A stretch of DNA of 64,000 bases from Streptomyces sp. NBC_01549. GTDB taxonomy: Bacteria; Actinomycetota; Actinomycetes; Streptomycetales; Streptomycetaceae. The DNA lies in contig NZ_JAPEPW010000001.1 in the NCBI RefSeq assembly GCF_026339955.1, forward strand, positions 4,087,001 to 4,151,000, given 5' to 3'. This document shows positions 43,498-52,655 of this stretch, in pieces. The translations under genes and the position numbers were made by a program. Every line of letters begins with the position of its first letter. The first letter of the stretch is position 1. Under the pieces are notes generated by a model. That model saw only the letters and a program-made list of their open reading frames with translations, was not told the origin of the DNA and made no database searches.

Positions 43498-44844
43498 TCA
43501 GCCGAGCGCCTTGCCCGGCAGCTCGACCTTCGCGCCCAGCTCCACCAGCTTCTCCATGAAGTTCTCGTAGCCGCGGTTGATCAGGTCGATGCCGTGGACG
43601 CGGGAGGTGCCCTGGGCCGCGAGGGCCGCGATCAGGTACGAGAAGCCGCCGCGGAGGTCGGGGATGACCAGGTCGGCGCCCTGGAGCTTGGTCGGGCCCG
43701 AAACGACGGCCGAGTGCAGGAAGTTGCGCTGGCCGAAGCGGCAGACCGAGCCGCCGAGGCACTCGCGGTAGAGCTGGATGTGCGCGCCCATCTGGTTCAG
43801 CGCGGAGGTGAAGCCGAGGCGGGACTCGTACACCGTCTCGTGGATGATCGACAGGCCCGTGGCCTGCGTCAGGGCGACCACCAGCGGCTGCTGCCAGTCG
43901 GTCTGGAAACCGGGGTGGACGTCCGTCTCCAGGGCGATGGACTTGAGCTGCGAGCCCGGGTGCCAGAAGCGGATGCCCTCGTCGTCGATCTCGAACGCGC
44001 CGCCCACCTTGCGGTAGGTGTTCAGGAACGTCATCATCGAGCGCTGCTGGGCACCACGCACGTAGATGTTGCCCTCGGTCGCCAGCGCCGCCGAAGCCCA
44101 GGAGGCGGCCTCCAGGCGGTCCGGGAGAGCCGCGTGGGTGTAGCCGCCGAGCGAGTCCACACCGGTGATGCGGATCGTCCGGTCGGTGTCCATGGCGATG
44201 ATCGCGCCCATCTTCTGCAGCACGCAGATGAGGTCCTCGATCTCGGGCTCCACGGCCGCGTTGGCCAGCTCGGTGACGCCCTCCGCGAGCACCGCCGTCA
44301 GCAGCACCTGCTCGGTCGCGCCGACGGACGGGTACGGCAGCTGGATCTTCGTGCCGCGCAGCCGCTGCGGGGCCTCCAGGTACTGGCCGTCCTCCCGCTT
44401 CTCGATCTTCGCGCCGAACTGCCGCAGCACCTCGAAGTGGAAGTCGATCGGCCGGCCGCCGATGTCACAGCCGCCGAGACCGGGGATGAACGCGTGCCCC
44501 AGACGGTGCAGCAGCGGGCCGCAGAAGAGGATCGGGATGCGCGACGAGCCCGCGTGGGCATCGATGTCGGCGACGTTCGCGCTCTCCACGTGCGACGGGT
44601 CGAGGATCAGCTCGCCCGGCTCCTCGCCCGGCCGGACCGTCACGCCGTGCAGTTGCAGCAGCCCGCGCACGACGCGCACGTCACGAATGTCGGGGACATT
44701 GCGCAGTCGGCTCGGAGCGCTGCCCAGCAGGGCGGCGACCATGGCCTTCGGTACGAGGTTCTTCGCACCGCGGACACGGATCTCGCCCTCGAGCGGGGTT
44801 CCGCCGTGGACAAGCAGTACATCGTCAGAGCCGTTGACGGTCAT
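43498..44844 (-). CDS. murA: UDP-N-acetylglucosamine 1-carboxyvinyltransferase
   Basis: MurA transfers enolpyruvate from PEP to UDP-GlcNAc, the first committed step of peptidoglycan synthesis, in the cytoplasm. The 448-residue protein from ATG 44844 is full length. It carries the active-site Cys at about residue 126 in GGCDIGGRP, so it is predicted to be fosfomycin-sensitive; Asp-type resistant enzymes lack this Cys. RGAKNLVPKAMVAALL is the N-terminal substrate-binding block. It is convergent with hup and divergent from yqgE. Confidence 0.95.
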   Translation of the reverse strand: MTVNGSDDVLLVHGGTPLEGEIRVRGAKNLVPKAMVAALLGSAPSRLRNVPDIRDVRVVRGLLQLHGVTVRPGEEPGELILDPSHVESANVADIDAHAGSSRIPILFCGPLLHRLGHAFIPGLGGCDIGGRPIDFHFEVLRQFGAKIEKREDGQYLEAPQRLRGTKIQLPYPSVGATEQVLLTAVLAEGVTELANAAVEPEIEDLICVLQKMGAIIAMDTDRTIRITGVDSLGGYTHAALPDRLEAASWASAALATEGNIYVRGAQQRSMMTFLNTYRKVGGAFEIDDEGIRFWHPGSQLKSIALETDVHPGFQTDWQQPLVVALTQATGLSIIHETVYESRLGFTSALNQMGAHIQLYRECLGGSVCRFGQRNFLHSAVVSGPTKLQGADLVIPDLRGGFSYLIAALAAQGTSRVHGIDLINRGYENFMEKLVELGAKVELPGKALG

Positions 44845-45115
44845 GTATCTCGCGTTCCGATGAGTTGGGCAGGAGTATGCGTCGGCAGGCCGGTTGGGCG
44901 GGAGCCGAAGAGCAAGGGTAATCGCCGCCTACCCCCCTTAAGTAAGCCCAAGGACCGCCCAGCAAGGTCATAGGTTGGACACAACACGAACCGTTTTGAA
45001 TCGGGCACACGGGGTCACCGACAACGGTGTGCGCGGGGGGCGCTCCTCTGCGCCCTGAGCTGCATTCACTCGGGTACGGGTATTGGGTCCCCCTACGCGG
45101 GGAAGATGCGGGATC

Positions 45116-45700
45116 ATGTCTGGCATGACCGAGGTGTCCTCGCTCACAGGGCGGCTGCTCGTGGCCACGCCCGCCCTGGCGGACCCGAACTTCGACCGCG
45201 CGGTGGTGCTGCTCCTCGACCACGACGAGGAGGGCTCGCTCGGTGTCGTCCTCAACCGGCCGACCCCGGTCGACGTTGGCGACATCCTGGAGGCCTGGGC
45301 GGACCTGGCCGGGGAGCCCGGTGTGGTTTTCCAGGGCGGCCCGGTGTCGCTGGACTCGGCGCTGGGCGTCGCGGTGATCCCGGGCGGCGTCGCCTCCGGG
45401 GAGCGCGCACCCCTCGGCTGGCGGCGGGTGCACGGCGCGATCGGCCTCGTCGACCTGGAGGCCCCACCGGAACTCCTCGCCTCGGCCCTCGGCTCCCTGA
45501 GAATCTTCGCCGGGTACGCCGGCTGGGGCCCCGGTCAACTGGAGGACGAACTGACCGAGGGCGCCTGGTACGTGGTGGAATCCGAGCCGGGAGACGTCTC
45601 CTCCCCGTCCCCGGAACGGCTCTGGCGCGAGGTCCTGCGCCGCCAGCGCAACGAACTCGCGATGGTGGCGACGTATCCGGACGACCCTTCGCTCAACTGA
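45116..45700 (+). CDS. YqgE/AlgH family protein
   Basis: A 194-residue cytoplasmic protein of the YqgE/AlgH family. The family signature is clear in LTGRLLVATPALADPNFDRAVVLLLDHDEEGSLGVVLNRP and in the later RIFAGYAGWGPGQLEDEL. Molecular function is not established for the family. Start is ATG 45116 (MSGMTEV); ATG 45125 is nearly as good. It is divergent from murA and just upstream of the TnpB insertion. Confidence 0.92.
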   Translation: MSGMTEVSSLTGRLLVATPALADPNFDRAVVLLLDHDEEGSLGVVLNRPTPVDVGDILEAWADLAGEPGVVFQGGPVSLDSALGVAVIPGGVASGERAPLGWRRVHGAIGLVDLEAPPELLASALGSLRIFAGYAGWGPGQLEDELTEGAWYVVESEPGDVSSPSPERLWREVLRRQRNELAMVATYPDDPSLN

Positions 45701-45773
45701 TGTCCCTGACCGGCAGGGCGGGTTTGCCGTGTTCGAATGCAGGTGCAGCGAACGACCGGATAGCGTCACGCGG

Positions 45774-47015
45774 GTGAAGTTGGTGGTGCAGGTCAAGCTG
45801 CTGCCGATGCCTACTCAGGCTTCGGCACTTGAGGCAACCCTGCACGCCTGCAACGAGGCGGCTACTTGGGTCAGCCGGATCGCTTTCGAACGGGATGTGA
45901 AGAAGAACTTCGCTCTGCGAAAGCTCACCTATGACGCGGTGAAGTTCCGATGGGGGCTCGGCGCGCAGGCCGCCCAGCATGTGATCAAGAAGACCTGCGA
46001 TGCGTACACGACGCTTCGGTCCAATCTGAAGGCTGGTAACTACGGCGGCCCTGGCTCGAAGCGCTACCGGAGGGTCACGGAGAAACCGGTCGTCTTCCGC
46101 TCCGAGGGTGCCCAGCCCTACGACGACCGCATGCTCTCCTGGCAGATCCGGGAACGCACGGTCTCGATCTGGACCGTGGAGGGTCGGGTGAAGAACCTGG
46201 CCTTCACCGCTGACCCGGAGCAGTTGGCCCGCCTGGCGTTGTACCGGCAGGGGGAGTCGGACCTGCTGTGCCGTGACGGTATGTGGTTCCTGATCGCCAC
46301 ATGCGAAGTCCCAGAGGCGGCGTTGAAGACCGAGCCGGTGGACTTCCTCGGCGTCGATCTGGGGATCGTGAACATCGCCACGACGAGTGACGGCGAGATC
46401 ATGGCAGGGCGCGAGCTGAATCGGGCCCGGGTTCGTGACCGCGACCTGCGGAGGAAGCTTCAGAAGAAGAACACTCCGTCCGCCAAACGCCGCCTGAAGA
46501 AGCGGCGACGCAAGGAGGCCCGGCGGGCGAAGGACGTCAATCACAAGATCGCGAAACGGTTGGTGGCGGAGGCGGAACGCACCGGTCGCGGAATTGCCCT
46601 GGAAGATCTCACGGGCATCCGCGAGCGGGTACGGCTTCGCAAGCCTCAAAGAGCCACCCACTCCTCCTGGGCGTTTGCCCAGCTCGGAGCCTTTATCGCG
46701 TACAAGGCCCGCAAGGCGGGGGTTCCGGTGGTCTACGTCGATCCGGCGTACACCTCACGCACCTGCGCCGAGTGTGGGCACGTGGACAAGGCGAACCGGG
46801 CCTCGCAGGCCTGGTTCGCGTGCCGGAGCTGCGGATTCGTTGATCACGCAGACCGGAACGGCGCCCGCAACATCCAGGCCAGAGGCACGGAGTTGTGGCG
46901 ACGCGGGGCCCCGTCGACGGCCCCAGCCCCACCCAGACAGCGACAGCGTGGGGCTGGACGCAAACGAGGTGTCACAGCCAGTGGCGCGCTCGTTGTGCAA
47001 GCCGAGGAACCATAG
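45774..47015 (+). CDS. tnpB: IS200/IS605-family TnpB (RNA-guided endonuclease), solo element
   Basis: A 413-residue TnpB protein from GTG 45774. The RuvC nuclease centre is intact: Asp in FLGVDLGIVNIAT, Glu in GIALEDLTGIR and Asp in DHADRNGARN. The zinc finger CAECG ... CRSCG is complete. TnpB proteins cut DNA guided by an omega RNA from the element's right end and promote element retention. No tnpA transposase is present, so this is an IS1341-type solo element moved by a helper in trans. It occupies the 344-codon-wide gap between yqgE and the DUF3039 gene, leaving only 29 bp to the latter. The element ends are not clear. Confidence 0.92.
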   Translation: MKLVVQVKLLPMPTQASALEATLHACNEAATWVSRIAFERDVKKNFALRKLTYDAVKFRWGLGAQAAQHVIKKTCDAYTTLRSNLKAGNYGGPGSKRYRRVTEKPVVFRSEGAQPYDDRMLSWQIRERTVSIWTVEGRVKNLAFTADPEQLARLALYRQGESDLLCRDGMWFLIATCEVPEAALKTEPVDFLGVDLGIVNIATTSDGEIMAGRELNRARVRDRDLRRKLQKKNTPSAKRRLKKRRRKEARRAKDVNHKIAKRLVAEAERTGRGIALEDLTGIRERVRLRKPQRATHSSWAFAQLGAFIAYKARKAGVPVVYVDPAYTSRTCAECGHVDKANRASQAWFACRSCGFVDHADRNGARNIQARGTELWRRGAPSTAPAPPRQRQRGAGRKRGVTASGALVVQAEEP

Positions 47016-47030
47016 TTCCCGGCAGTTGAT

Positions 47031-47036
47031 TACCCT
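47031..47036 (+). promoter_or_regulatory. Candidate -10 box (TACCCT) for DUF3039 gene
   Basis: TACCCT ends eight bases before ATG 47045 with no ribosome site between, a leaderless layout. The tnpB gene ends only 15 bp upstream, so any -35 region lies in or next to element sequence. Confidence 0.4.
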
Positions 47037-47044
47037 TGGCTCTC

Positions 47045-47341
47045 ATGAGCACTCTTGAGCCTGAGACCCAGCCGCAGCGAGGCACTGGGACGGGGACCCT
47101 CGTAGAGCCGACGCCTCAGGTGTCGCACGGCGACGGGGACCACGAGCGCTTCGCCCACTATGTCCAGAAGGACAAGATCATGGCGAGCGCCCTCGACGGC
47201 ACGCCCGTCGTGGCCCTCTGCGGCAAGGTGTGGGTCCCGGGCCGCGACCCGAAGAAGTACCCCGTGTGTCCCATGTGCAAGGAGATCTACGAGTCCATGG
47301 GCGCCGGCGGCGACAAGGGCAAGGGCGGCCAGGACAAGTAA
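47045..47341 (+). CDS. DUF3039 family small protein
   Basis: A 98-residue actinobacterial conserved protein. FAHYVQKDKIMASALDGTPVVALCGKVWVPGRDPKKYPVCPMCKEIYE is the family core, with three Cys (LCGK and CPMC) that could bind zinc. Function is unknown. ATG 47045 has no Shine-Dalgarno site. A strong terminator follows 24 bp after the stop. Confidence 0.9.
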   Translation: MSTLEPETQPQRGTGTGTLVEPTPQVSHGDGDHERFAHYVQKDKIMASALDGTPVVALCGKVWVPGRDPKKYPVCPMCKEIYESMGAGGDKGKGGQDK

Positions 47342-47365
47342 CAGGGCCGACGGCCTGACGATCAC

Positions 47366-47405
47366 AAGGCCCTCGGGGCGCGTTTCGGTGCGCCCCGAGG
47401 GCCTT
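47366..47405 (+). terminator. Terminator after DUF3039 gene
   Basis: A 16-bp perfect stem (47366-47381 with 47390-47405) and an eight-base loop, followed by tt. Confidence 0.88.
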
Positions 47406-47480
47406 TGTGTCGTGTGCGCCGGCGGTCTTTGCGGTCTTTGCGTCGGGTGCCGTTGCACATGGTGCGCCCCGTGGTCACAG

Positions 47481-47496
47481 AGTGGTTGAGACCTCT
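47481..47496. promoter_or_regulatory. DasR-type operator (dre) candidate
   Basis: AGTGGTTGAGACCTCT matches 12 of 16 positions of the DasR consensus as I recall it (AGTGGTCTAGACCAGT). It lies 97 bp upstream of a sugar-binding protein gene whose operon ends in a hexosaminidase, which fits control by the GlcNAc regulator DasR. Confidence 0.6.
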
Positions 47497-47554
47497 TGTG
47501 GACATGTTCATGTAGTCCTTAGCCTCCGGTGTGTTGTGCAGAGCGAAACCGCCA

Positions 47555-47569
47555 TTGCATATGTTGCAA
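47555..47569. promoter_or_regulatory. Inverted repeat TTGCA-N5-TGCAA
   Basis: ttgcatatgttgcaa, 24 bp before the binding-protein start. Possible second operator or promoter-proximal site. Confidence 0.35.
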
Positions 47570-47592
47570 CGTCCCCCATCGGAGGATGCTCG

Positions 47593-48912
47593 ATGAAGCT
47601 CTCTGCGAAGCTGCCCGTGAGGCTCCCCGCGCGAACGGCCGTCGCCCTCGCCGCCCTTGTCGTCGCCACCGCCTGTGCCCCCCAGGCCTCCGACAACTCC
47701 TCCTCCGGAAAGGACGAGAAGACCGGCACGCTGCGGGTCTGGCTCTTCCAGGAGGTCACCAACGGGCCGAAGGAAAAGGTCGTCGACGCGGCCGTCAGCA
47801 CCTTCAAGAAGGCCCACAAGGACACCAAGGTCACCATCGAGTACATCCCCGTGGAGACCCGCGCCCAGCGCATGAAGGCCGCCTTCAACGACCCGAAGAG
47901 CGCCCCTGACGTCATCGAGTACGGCAACACGGACACCGCCGGCTACGTCAAGGACGGCGGACTCGCCGACGTCACCCAGGAGTTCGCGGACTGGAGCGAG
48001 GCCAAGGACACCGACCCGACCGCCAAGCAGTCCGTGACGGTGGACGGCAAGATCTACGGCGCCCCGTTCTTCGTCGGCGTCCGCGCCCTTTACTACCGCA
48101 CCGACATCCTCAAGGACCTCGGCCTCGAAGTCCCCAAGACCCAGGCCGAGTTGATCTCCACCGCGAAGAAGATCCGCGCCGCCGATCCCGACCTCTACGG
48201 GCTCGTGGTCGGCGGCGCCTACACGTACGGCGCGATGCCGTTCATCTGGTCCCAAGGCGGCGAGATCGCCCAGGGCAAGGGCGGCTCCTACGCCGCGACC
48301 ATCGACAGCGCGGCCGCCCAGCAGGGCATCAAGGCCTACACCTCGCTGTTCGGCTCCGACAACTGTCCCGCCGCCAAGTGCGCGGGCATGACCGGCAACG
48401 ACACCGTCACCGCGTTCGCCTCCGGCAAGGCGGGCATGGCCATCGGCGGCGACTTCAGCCACGCCGCGATCGAGGCCGGGAAGATCAAGGGCAAGTACGC
48501 GGTCGTGCCGTTGCCCGGTGTGAAGCCCGGTTCGGTGGCCCCGGCGTTCGCGGGCGGCAACAACATCGGCGTTCTGAAGAGCACCTCGCACCGCACCCTC
48601 GCCGTCGACCTGATGGAGCGGCTGGCGAGCAAGAAGACCCAGAGCGAGCTCTTCGACGCCATGGGGTTCCTGCCGACGTACACCGACGTGCGGGACGAGG
48701 TCGCGAAGAAGCAGCCGTTCGTCGCGCCCTTCGTGAAGACCCTCGCCTCGGGCGCCAAGTTCGTGCCCGCCTCGCCCGCCTGGTCGCAGATCGACGCCTC
48801 GCTCGTCCTGCCGACGATGTTCCAGGAGGTCATCAGCGGCAAGAAGGACGTGGCGGCGGCCTCGAAGGACGCGGCGAAGAAGATGAACGACGCGTTCGGC
48901 TCCGTGGGGTGA
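47593..48912 (+). CDS. Sugar ABC transporter substrate-binding lipoprotein
   Basis: A 439-residue family 1 solute-binding protein. ATG 47593 lies seven bases after GGAGG. A basic leader, hydrophobic segment and lipobox (VVATAC) predict a lipid-anchored protein on the outer membrane face. The mature part has typical sugar-binder motifs (LRVWLFQEVTNGPKEKVVDAAVSTFKK near the N-terminus and YYRTDILKDLG). Two permease genes and a GH20 hexosaminidase follow on the same strand with tiny gaps, so a GlcNAc-containing saccharide is the likely ligand. No ATPase gene is present; as usual in Streptomyces a shared MsiK-type ATPase would serve. Confidence 0.9.
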   Translation: MKLSAKLPVRLPARTAVALAALVVATACAPQASDNSSSGKDEKTGTLRVWLFQEVTNGPKEKVVDAAVSTFKKAHKDTKVTIEYIPVETRAQRMKAAFNDPKSAPDVIEYGNTDTAGYVKDGGLADVTQEFADWSEAKDTDPTAKQSVTVDGKIYGAPFFVGVRALYYRTDILKDLGLEVPKTQAELISTAKKIRAADPDLYGLVVGGAYTYGAMPFIWSQGGEIAQGKGGSYAATIDSAAAQQGIKAYTSLFGSDNCPAAKCAGMTGNDTVTAFASGKAGMAIGGDFSHAAIEAGKIKGKYAVVPLPGVKPGSVAPAFAGGNNIGVLKSTSHRTLAVDLMERLASKKTQSELFDAMGFLPTYTDVRDEVAKKQPFVAPFVKTLASGAKFVPASPAWSQIDASLVLPTMFQEVISGKKDVAAASKDAAKKMNDAFGSVG

Positions 48913-48916
48913 ACGG

Positions 48917-49861
48917 GTGACCACGCAAGAGGCCGTCGCCGAACCGGTCACGGTCCCGAAGACCGTGGCCGGCGTCCCCGGCCGCCGGCGCGCCCGCTGG
49001 ACCCCCTGGCTCTACCTCGCCCCCGCCCTCGTCGTCCTCGGCGCCCTGCTCGTCTACCCCATCTACCAACTCGGCCTGATCTCGCTCCTGAAGTACACCC
49101 AGGCACAGGTCAGCGGCGGCGAACCGACCTCCTTCGAAGGGCTCGGCAACTACACCACCCTCTTCGCCGACGACCAGTTCTGGCAGGTCCTGATCGCCAC
49201 GCTGGTGTTCGCGGCGGCGTGTGTGCTCTCCACCCTGGCCGTCGGCTGCGCCCTCGCCGTGCTCCTCACCCGCGTACGGGCCCTGCCGAGGCTCGCGCTG
49301 ATGCTGGCCGCGCTCGGCGCGTGGGCGACCCCGGCCGTCACCGGGTCCACGGTCTGGCTGTTTCTGTTCGACCCCGACTTCGGGCCCGTCAACCGGGTCC
49401 TCGGAATCGGCGACCACTCCTGGACGTACGGGCGCTACAGCGCCTTCGCGCTCGTCCTGCTCGAAGTGGTCTGGTGCTCCTTCCCGTTCGTCATGGTGAC
49501 GGTCTATGCCGGGATCCGCGCCGTACCCGCTGAGGTGCTGGAGGCGGCCGCCCTGGACGGCGCCTCGCAGTGGCGGATCTGGCGCTCGGTGCTCGCACCG
49601 CTGCTGCGGCCGATCCTGGTGGTCGTCACCATCCAGTCGGTCATCTGGGACTTCAAGGTCTTCACGCAGATCTACGTGATGACCAACGGCGGCGGTATCG
49701 CCGGCCAGAACCTCGTGCTGAACGTGTACGCCTACCAGAAGGCGTTCGCCTCCTCGCAGTACGGCCTCGGCTCGGCGATCGGCGTGGTGATGCTGGTGAT
49801 CCTGCTGGCGGTCACTCTGGTCTATCTGCGCCTGCTGCGCGGACAGGGGGAGGAACTGTGA
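48917..49861 (+). CDS. Sugar ABC transporter permease (MalF-type)
   Basis: A 314-residue six-helix permease. GTG 48917 lies four bases after the binding-protein stop. The first helix (LYLAPALVVLGALLVYPIYQLGLI) and the EAA loop (VLEAAALDGASQWRIWRSVLAPLLRP) identify it as a MalF-type membrane subunit. It should pair with the next gene product to form the channel. Its stop overlaps the next start. Confidence 0.93.
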   Translation: MTTQEAVAEPVTVPKTVAGVPGRRRARWTPWLYLAPALVVLGALLVYPIYQLGLISLLKYTQAQVSGGEPTSFEGLGNYTTLFADDQFWQVLIATLVFAAACVLSTLAVGCALAVLLTRVRALPRLALMLAALGAWATPAVTGSTVWLFLFDPDFGPVNRVLGIGDHSWTYGRYSAFALVLLEVVWCSFPFVMVTVYAGIRAVPAEVLEAAALDGASQWRIWRSVLAPLLRPILVVVTIQSVIWDFKVFTQIYVMTNGGGIAGQNLVLNVYAYQKAFASSQYGLGSAIGVVMLVILLAVTLVYLRLLRGQGEEL

Positions 49862-50712
49862 GCCTGATACCCGGCTTCGTACGGCGTCCCCGGCGCCCCT
49901 GGCGGCTCGCCGCCGAGGCGACCGCGCTGCTGATCGCGGCGGTCGTCGCCTTCCCCCTCTACTGGATGGTGCTCGGCGCCTTCAAGCCGGCCGGAGAGAT
50001 CGAGTCCACCGAGCCCCGGCCGTGGACGCTTTCGCCCTCCCTGGATTCCTTCCGGCGCGTCTTCGGGCAGCAGGAATTCGGCCGTTACTTCGTCAACAGC
50101 CTCGTGGTGGCGGGGTCCGTGGTCGTCGTCTCGGCGCTGATCGCGTTTCTCGCGGCGACGGCGGTCACCCGATTCCGCTTCCGATTCCGGACCACCCTGT
50201 TGATCATGTTCCTGGTCGCGCAGATGGTGCCCGTCGAGGCGCTGACGATCCCCCTCTTCTTCCTGATGCGCGACTTCGGTCAGCTGAACACGCTGGGCTC
50301 GCTGATCCTGCCGCACATCGCCTTCTCGCTGCCGTTCGCGATCTGGATGCTGAGGGGTTTTGTGAAGGCGGTTCCCGAGGCGCTGGAGGAGGCCGCGTAC
50401 ATCGACGGGGCGAGCCGTACGCGATTCCTCTGGCAGATCCTTTTCCCCCTCGTCTTCCCCGGTTTGGTGGCCACGAGCGTCTTTTCCTTCATCTCGGCCT
50501 GGAACGACTTCCTGTTCGCCAAGTCCTTCATCATCAGCGACACCTCGCAGTCCACCTTGCCGATGGCCCTCCTCGTGTTCTACAAGCCCGACGAGCCGGA
50601 CTGGGGCGGTGTGATGGCGGCGTCCACAGTGATGACGATTCCGGTGCTCGTCTTTTTCGTACTCGTACAGCGACGCCTGGTCTCCGGCCTCGGCGGAGCG
50701 GTGAAGGACTGA
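49858..50712 (+). CDS. Sugar ABC transporter permease (MalG-type)
   Basis: A 284-residue six-helix permease starting at GTG 49858, overlapping the preceding stop by four bases. The EAA loop is ALEEAAYIDGASRTRFLWQILFPLVFPG, followed by FSFISAWNDFLFAKSFI, both characteristic of MalG-type subunits. It is coupled to the gene before and ends one base before the hexosaminidase start. Confidence 0.93.
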   Translation: MSLIPGFVRRPRRPWRLAAEATALLIAAVVAFPLYWMVLGAFKPAGEIESTEPRPWTLSPSLDSFRRVFGQQEFGRYFVNSLVVAGSVVVVSALIAFLAATAVTRFRFRFRTTLLIMFLVAQMVPVEALTIPLFFLMRDFGQLNTLGSLILPHIAFSLPFAIWMLRGFVKAVPEALEEAAYIDGASRTRFLWQILFPLVFPGLVATSVFSFISAWNDFLFAKSFIISDTSQSTLPMALLVFYKPDEPDWGGVMAASTVMTIPVLVFFVLVQRRLVSGLGGAVKD

Positions 50713-50713
50713 C

Positions 50714-52375
50714 GTGAACGATGTGATTCCGGCGCCCCGCGCCGTCGAGGGACCCATGCGCGGCGGGGTCGAGCTCGATGTCGAACTCGATGCGGACACC
50801 ACCCTGTGGGCCGCGCCCGGCACCGGCGCCACGGAGCGCTGGCTGCGCGCCGCGCTCGGCGCCGCGCTCGGCCTGCCGCTGCCACCAGGGCCGCAGGACG
50901 CCCGCAACGCCGTACGGCTGCTCCTGGACGACACCCTGGAGCCGGAGGCGTACAAACTCAGCGCTGTCGTCGACCGGGGTGTCGAGATCCGGGGCGGCAG
51001 TGCGGCCGGGGTGTTCTGGGGCGCGCAGACGCTGCGTCAGCTCCTTGGCCCCGATGCCTTCCGTCGCGCCCCCGTCCGGCCGGGGACGACCTACGGAATC
51101 CCGCATCAGATCATCGAGGACGCTCCCCGATTTCCCTGGCGCGGCCTCATGCTCGACGTCTCGCGGCACTTCATGCCCAAGGACGGCGTCCTGCGTCACC
51201 TCGACCTCATGGCCGCCCACAAACTCAACGTCTTCCACTTCCACCTCACCGACGACCAAGGCTGGCGTGTTCAGATCAAGCGGTACCCGAAGCTGACGGA
51301 GGTCGGATCCTGGCGGGCGCGCTCGAAATTCGGCCATCGCGCCTCGCCCCTGTGGGACGAGAAGCCGCACGGGGGCTTCTACACGCAGGACGACATCCGC
51401 GAGATCGTCGCGTACGCGGCCGAGCGGCATATCAGTGTCGTCCCGGAGATTGACATCCCGGGGCACTCGCAGGCCGCCATCGCGGCGTATCCGGAACTGG
51501 GCAACACCGACGTCATCGACACGACCTCCCTGACCGTCTGGGACACCTGGGGCATCTCCAAAAACGTACTTGCCCCCACTGACAACACCCTGCGCTTCTA
51601 CGAGGGGGTGTTCGAGGAAGTTCTGGAGCTCTTCCCGGCGGAGGCGGGCCCGTTCACGCGGTTCTCGGGTTTTGTGCACATCGGCGGCGACGAGTGCGCC
51701 AAGGACCAGTGGAAGCGGTCGCCGACCGCGCAGACGCGCATCAGGGAACTGGGCCTCGCGGACGAGGACGAGTTGCAGTCCTGGTTCGTCCGGCACTTCG
51801 ACAACTGGCTCTCCGCGCACGGGCGTCGGCTGATCGGCTGGGACGAGATCCTGGAGGGCGGGTTGGCGCCCGGGGCGGCGGTGTCCTCGTGGCGCGGCTA
51901 CCAGGGCGGCATCACGGCCGCCCGCGCCGGCCACGACGTCGTCATGTGCCCCGAGCAGCAGGTGTACTTGGACCACCGTCAGGCCGCGGGCCCGGACGAG
52001 CCGGTGCCGATCGGATATGTCCGCACACTGGAGGACGTCTACCGCTTCGAACCCGTTCCGTCGGAGCTCACCGAAGCGGAGGCGCGGCGTGTACTGGGTA
52101 CTCAGGCGAACGTGTGGACCGAGGTGATGGAGGACCCCGCACGCGTGGACTACCAGACCTTCCCCAGGCTCGCGGCCTTCGCCGAGGTCGCCTGGAGCGC
52201 CCTGCCCGCCCCCGCCGAGCGGGACTTCGCCGACTTCGAACGGCGGATGGCCGCCCACTACGGGCGACTTGACGCCCTGGGAGTCGCCTACCGCCCGCCC
52301 GAGGGCCCCCTGCCGTGGCAGCGGCGACCGGGTGTGCTCGGACGTCCGATCGAGGGGGCGCCCCCAAACGTGTGA
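50714..52375 (+). CDS. Beta-N-acetylhexosaminidase (GH20)
   Basis: A 553-residue glycoside hydrolase that removes terminal GlcNAc from chitooligosaccharides. The catalytic pair Asp326-Glu327 lies in HIGGDE, and the LMLDVSRHFMPKDGVLRHLDLMAAHKLNVFHFHLTDDQGWR block is standard GH20. An N-terminal GH20b domain is included. No signal peptide is visible, so the enzyme is probably cytoplasmic and acts on imported sugars. GTG 50714 directly follows the permease stop. Its operon position supports uptake and hydrolysis of chitin fragments. Confidence 0.93.
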   Translation: MNDVIPAPRAVEGPMRGGVELDVELDADTTLWAAPGTGATERWLRAALGAALGLPLPPGPQDARNAVRLLLDDTLEPEAYKLSAVVDRGVEIRGGSAAGVFWGAQTLRQLLGPDAFRRAPVRPGTTYGIPHQIIEDAPRFPWRGLMLDVSRHFMPKDGVLRHLDLMAAHKLNVFHFHLTDDQGWRVQIKRYPKLTEVGSWRARSKFGHRASPLWDEKPHGGFYTQDDIREIVAYAAERHISVVPEIDIPGHSQAAIAAYPELGNTDVIDTTSLTVWDTWGISKNVLAPTDNTLRFYEGVFEEVLELFPAEAGPFTRFSGFVHIGGDECAKDQWKRSPTAQTRIRELGLADEDELQSWFVRHFDNWLSAHGRRLIGWDEILEGGLAPGAAVSSWRGYQGGITAARAGHDVVMCPEQQVYLDHRQAAGPDEPVPIGYVRTLEDVYRFEPVPSELTEAEARRVLGTQANVWTEVMEDPARVDYQTFPRLAAFAEVAWSALPAPAERDFADFERRMAAHYGRLDALGVAYRPPEGPLPWQRRPGVLGRPIEGAPPNV

Positions 52376-52655
52376 GGTGACCCCCTACCGGCGTGTCCCG
52401 GCCCGCTCGTCCCGACGCGGTGGCCCCACAAGGCAAAAGGCCCCCAAGGGCCACCGAAGAGTGGCAATTCGTACTGTCCGGCGATGCCGTAGGAAAACGG
52501 GCCATCTCCCTGGTGAGGGGGCGAATGCCTCCTAGCGGACCCCCGCGTCGAGGGCCGGGGAAGATGTGCCAGAGTTGCCACGTCCGCCCTGTCAGCACGT
52601 ACCGTACGCGCAACACAGGTGGGACCAGGTGGGGCAGCGGGAAGGGGCAGCCGGT
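52376..52655. other. Intergenic region between the hexosaminidase and hydroxylase operons
   Basis: A 280-bp gap. A weak stem (gtggccc 52420-52426 with gggccac 52448-52454) may terminate the upstream operon. The promoter of the hydroxylase operon must be here, but I cannot fix it. Confidence 0.4.
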
